A DNA stretch of 7,698 nucleotides from Halovivax sp. (GTDB lineage: Archaea > Halobacteriota > Halobacteria > Halobacteriales > Natrialbaceae): the NCBI GenBank assembly GCA_007119345.1, contig SKPV01000023.1, positions 1-7,698 on the forward strand, read 5' to 3'. The stretch's first letter is position 1, and every line of letters starts with the position of its first letter. The notes beneath the pieces were generated by a model that made no database searches, was not told the DNA's origin, and saw nothing but the letters and a program-made list of their open reading frames with translations. Shown here piece after piece: positions 5,548-7,698 of the stretch. The position numbers and the translations under genes were made by a program.

Positions 5548-5901
5548 TCACCGGTTACGATCGTCGAGCGTTTCGAGGTCGCGCTCCGGGTTCGCCTCGT
5601 GGCGGTCGCCCGCCTCGCCGGTGCTCTCGCCGGAGACCGCCTCGCGGACCTCCTCGGCGCCGGTGAACTGCTCGTCGGCGAGGCGATCGAAGACGCTGCC
5701 GAGGGACTCCGTCTCGTTCGGCAGGTCGATCGGGTCCGTGGCGTACTCGCGGGAGAGTTCCTCGCCGGTGACCGGGTACTCCACCTCGCCGAGGTCCGCC
5801 TCGGCCCGCTCCAGGATCGACTCCGTAGTCTGGGCCCGCTCGTTCTTTCGCTCCGTGATGCGATCTTCCGCGCGGTCGCGGTCGGGCGTCTCCTCGACCA
5901 T
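5548..5901 (-). CDS. Small acidic haloarchaeal protein, DUF5789-type
   Basis: A 117-residue, highly charged soluble protein. The core (about 41-91) contains EYPVTGEELSREYATDPIDL, then ETESLGSVFDRL and TGAEEVREAVSG. This matches my memory of the haloarchaeal DUF5789 family and its DUF2795-like relatives: a Y-P-V/A start, a hydrophobic helix and a final EEV-x-x-A-V helix. The N-terminal 40 residues look helical and charged, and the last 25 (RHEANPERDLETLDDRNR) look disordered. No enzyme motif, metal site or membrane segment is visible, and the function of these families is not established. ATG at 5901 was chosen because the open frame upstream of it is Arg/Pro-rich and not acidic. It is convergent with the histidine kinase and divergent from the Bat-like regulator across 147 bases. 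I see no clear TATA box for it. Confidence 0.72.
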   Translation of the reverse strand: MVEETPDRDRAEDRITERKNERAQTTESILERAEADLGEVEYPVTGEELSREYATDPIDLPNETESLGSVFDRLADEQFTGAEEVREAVSGESTGEAGDRHEANPERDLETLDDRNR

Positions 5902-6016
5902 GAGCGGGGCTACTCGCGGATTCGGGTAGCGTCGGGGCTTGCGCTGGCCGGTCCGCTGCGGAGCGCGGATTCGACTCGGCGGCGCGCCCGCGGGACGGTC
6001 GCCCTCCGACCGGTGA

Positions 6017-6023
6017 CTTTCTA
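6017..6023 (+). promoter_or_regulatory. Weak TATA-like element of the Bat-like regulator
   Basis: CTTTCTA is centred about 29 bases before the ATG at 6049, consistent with a leaderless or nearly leaderless mRNA. It overlaps the left arm of a small inverted repeat (6021-6039). The match is weak and rests mainly on position. Confidence 0.3.
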
Positions 6024-6039
6024 CCCCTCGGGGGAGTAG
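6021..6039. promoter_or_regulatory. Inverted repeat between promoter and start of the Bat-like regulator
   Basis: CTACCCC (6021-6027) pairs with GGGAGTAG (6032-6039) as seven base pairs with one bulged A, leaving a TCGG loop. It begins inside the TATA-like element and ends 9 bases before the start codon. It could be an operator in DNA, or an mRNA hairpin if transcription starts further upstream. Function is inferred from position only. Confidence 0.3.
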
Positions 6040-6048
6040 GGCCGACGA

Positions 6049-7698
6049 ATGGGATCTCAACGGTCCGGTCGCGTCCTCGTTGTACGGGACGCGGGTCGCG
6101 CGAACGGAGCCGACGCGGACGCCGCCGATCCGCGCGATGCGCTGGAGGCCGCCGCCTGGACCGCCGAGGTGACGGCGGTCCCGTCGGTCGAGGCGGCGCT
6201 CGACCGGCTCGAGGGCGGCGCGGTCGACTGCGTCGTGACGGCCGCCGAACTCGACGACGGGAGCGGGATCGAACTCTGCCGTCGGCTGCGAGCGGAGCGC
6301 CCCGGCCTCCCGATCGTCGTCCACCCGGCGGCGGGCTCCGAGCGCCTCGCCGGCGAAGCGGTCGACGCCGGCTGCGACGCGTACGTGCCGTCGGACGCCA
6401 CCGCAGCGGAGCTCCGCGAGCGGGTTCGTCGAGTCGCGGCGCCGAGCGAGGCCGCCGACGCCGGCGCCACGTCCGAATCCGTCGACGCTCCCGACGAGGG
6501 CTCGACCGGCGGCGCTCCGGACGAGCGTTCGACCGGCGGCGGTCGGCGGAGTCGGGCGACCCTGGAGCGCGAGCTGCGGGAGCTGCGCCGGTCCGAGGAG
6601 CTCCACCGGGTCACGCTCAACCACATGACCGACACGGTGCTCGTGACGAACGACGACGGCGAGTTCGTCTACGTCTGTCCGAACGTCCACTTCATCTTCG
6701 GATACACCGACGCGGAGATCCGCGAGATGGGGACCATCGACGAGCTGCTCGGCCCGGAGCCCGTCGACCGCGAGGCGCTCGCGCGCGAGGGCGTCCTGAC
6801 CAACGTCGAGTGCGCGGCCACGGACGAGCGCGGCGAGGAGCACGTCCTGCTCGTGAACGCCAGGGAGGTCGACATCCAGGGGGGGACGATCCTCTACAGC
6901 TGTCGGGACGTGACGACCCGCAAGCGCCGCGAAGAGGCGCTGACCGCCCTCCATCGGACGGCCCGGGGGCTGCTGTACGCCGAGGCGGCCGACGAGATCG
7001 CCGAGCTCGTCGTCGCCGACGCCGCGGACGTGCTCGACCTCGAGGCGAGCGCCGTCTTCCTCCTCGAGGACGGGAAGCTCCGGCCCGTCGCGCGCTCGAC
7101 GCCGATGGTCGAGCGCTGCGGCGAGCCGCGACCGTTCCGGGTCAACGAGGAGACGCCGGTCGGCTACAGTTTCCTGCAGCGGGAGTCGCTGTTTCTCGCG
7201 AGCGACGACCGGGACGAGCGCCGCGCCGGCGACGCGACGACGGCACCCGAAGACGTGGTGGCGGCGTCGCTCCCGGCGAACCCGGACGCAGACGTCGAGA
7301 GCGCGGCCTACGTCCCGCTCGGCGACGCGGGCGTGTTCGTCGCCGGATCGGCCGACGCCGAGCGCTTCGACGACGTCACCCGCGAGCTGGCCGAGCTCCT
7401 CGCCGCCGCCGCGGAGGCGGCGCTCGGGCGGGTCGCCCGCGAATCCGAGCTGCGCGCACAGGACCGCGAGCTCCAGCGCCAGAACCGGCGGCTGACCCGG
7501 CTCGACCTGATCAACGAGATCATCCGCGAGATCGACGCCGCGCTGGTGCGCGCGGAGACGCGCGAGGAGATCGAGCGGGCGGTCTGTGCGCGGCTGACTG
7601 GCCCGGACCGGTTCGCGTTCGCCTGGATCGGGGCCCCCGCCCCCGGCGAACGAACCCTCGAGGTGCGGGCGTGGGACGGCGACGGTCGCGGCTACCTC
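6049..7698 (+). CDS. Bat-like regulator: pseudo-receiver, PAS, GAF (right-truncated)
   Basis: The first 550 residues of a large multi-domain regulator of the haloarchaeal bacterio-opsin-activator type; it stays open at the right edge. Residues 7-130 are a receiver-like domain: VLVV strand, VDCVVTAAELDDGSGIEL, PGLPIVVHP and AVDAGCDAYV all align with receiver landmarks. However, the phosphoacceptor Asp is A65, the conserved Thr is P93 and the Lys is S115, so it should not be phosphorylated. A flexible linker (131-168) contains a nine-residue tandem repeat. A coiled stretch (170-185) leads to a PAS domain (about 186-290; VLVTNDDGEFVYVCPNVHFI, then TILYSCRDVTTRKRREEAL). A GAF domain follows (about 300-458), then a helical connector (RESELRAQDRELQRQNRRL) and the start of a second GAF-like segment (about 484-550). 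In this family a C-terminal HTH_10 DNA-binding domain normally follows; it would lie beyond this window. Probably a cytosolic ligand-, redox- or light-linked transcription regulator; target unknown. Confidence 0.82.
   Translation, partial: MGSQRSGRVLVVRDAGRANGADADAADPRDALEAAAWTAEVTAVPSVEAALDRLEGGAVDCVVTAAELDDGSGIELCRRLRAERPGLPIVVHPAAGSERLAGEAVDAGCDAYVPSDATAAELRERVRRVAAPSEAADAGATSESVDAPDEGSTGGAPDERSTGGGRRSRATLERELRELRRSEELHRVTLNHMTDTVLVTNDDGEFVYVCPNVHFIFGYTDAEIREMGTIDELLGPEPVDREALAREGVLTNVECAATDERGEEHVLLVNAREVDIQGGTILYSCRDVTTRKRREEALTALHRTARGLLYAEAADEIAELVVADAADVLDLEASAVFLLEDGKLRPVARSTPMVERCGEPRPFRVNEETPVGYSFLQRESLFLASDDRDERRAGDATTAPEDVVAASLPANPDADVESAAYVPLGDAGVFVAGSADAERFDDVTRELAELLAAAAEAALGRVARESELRAQDRELQRQNRRLTRLDLINEIIREIDAALVRAETREEIERAVCARLTGPDRFAFAWIGAPAPGERTLEVRAWDGDGRGYL
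6487..6540 (+). repeat. 27-bp in-frame tandem duplication in the regulator's linker
   Basis: Two adjacent 27-bp units (6487-6513 and 6514-6540) encode APDEGSTGG and APDERSTGG. They differ at only a few bases, in the linker between the pseudo-receiver and the PAS-side coiled stretch. This is probably a replication-slippage duplication that lengthens a disordered linker. Confidence 0.7.

Noticed and set aside
5902..6954. Upstream extension of the DUF5789-type frame on the minus strand across the Bat-like gene
   Set aside because: It would be antisense to the well-supported PAS and receiver-like coding region and lacks acidic character; the DUF5789-type protein begins at ATG 5901.
1..7698. CRISPR array, insertion sequence, integrase or toxin-antitoxin pair
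   Set aside because: No regularly spaced repeats beyond the two-copy words noted, no transposase or integrase motifs, and no small gene pair of the right form.
1..7698. A new multi-gene defence or metabolic system
   Set aside because: Most genes look independently transcribed with mixed orientations, and two (aIF2-beta and the small membrane protein) have no visible link to the others. Only the kinase / DUF5789 / regulator neighbourhood hints at linkage.

Overview
The window is chromosomal DNA from a halophilic archaeon (class Halobacteria). It is very GC-rich, the predicted proteins are strongly acidic (Asp/Glu-rich, few Lys), and codon third positions are almost all G or C. Several start codons have a TATA-like element centred 26-29 bases upstream with no room for a leader, as expected for haloarchaeal leaderless mRNAs. 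The gene families also fit: aIF2-beta with a C-terminal TRAM domain, a MEDS histidine kinase, a DUF5789-type protein and a bacterio-opsin-activator (Bat)-like regulator.

Layout. Bases 1-115 hold the 3' end of an unidentified gene, followed after 44 bases by a GNAT N-acetyltransferase (160-759, +). Convergent to it is an M24 'pita-bread' hydrolase (889-2106, -). The two stop codons face each other across 129 bases holding two hairpins. A 511-base stretch without a convincing gene (2107-2617) holds the M24 promoter and a short coding-like remnant. Then come aIF2-beta (2618-3229, -), a 268-base spacer with an 18-bp direct repeat, and a 90-residue membrane protein (3498-3770, -). Across a divergent promoter region lies a soluble MEDS-HisKA-HATPase histidine kinase (3984-5477, +). 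It converges on a small acidic DUF5789-type gene (5548-5901, -). That gene is divergent from a large Bat-like regulator (6049 to beyond the right edge, +), of which 550 residues are visible: receiver-like domain, PAS, GAF and the start of a second GAF-like region.

How the genes relate. No long operon is visible; most genes have their own promoter. The right half is a signalling neighbourhood: a cytosolic sensor kinase and a multi-sensor transcription regulator, separated by one small gene. The regulator's receiver-like domain lacks the phosphoacceptor Asp and the conserved Thr and Lys, so a simple phosphorelay between the two is unlikely.

Most notable points: the M24 protein has lost three of the five canonical metal ligands and resembles creatinase instead, so a peptidase label would probably be wrong; the Bat-like protein carries a pseudo-receiver; the M24 promoter is overlapped by a perfect inverted repeat; and there is a possible decayed gene in the 511-base gap. 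I see no mobile element, CRISPR array, tRNA or rRNA, and nothing amounting to a new multi-gene system.
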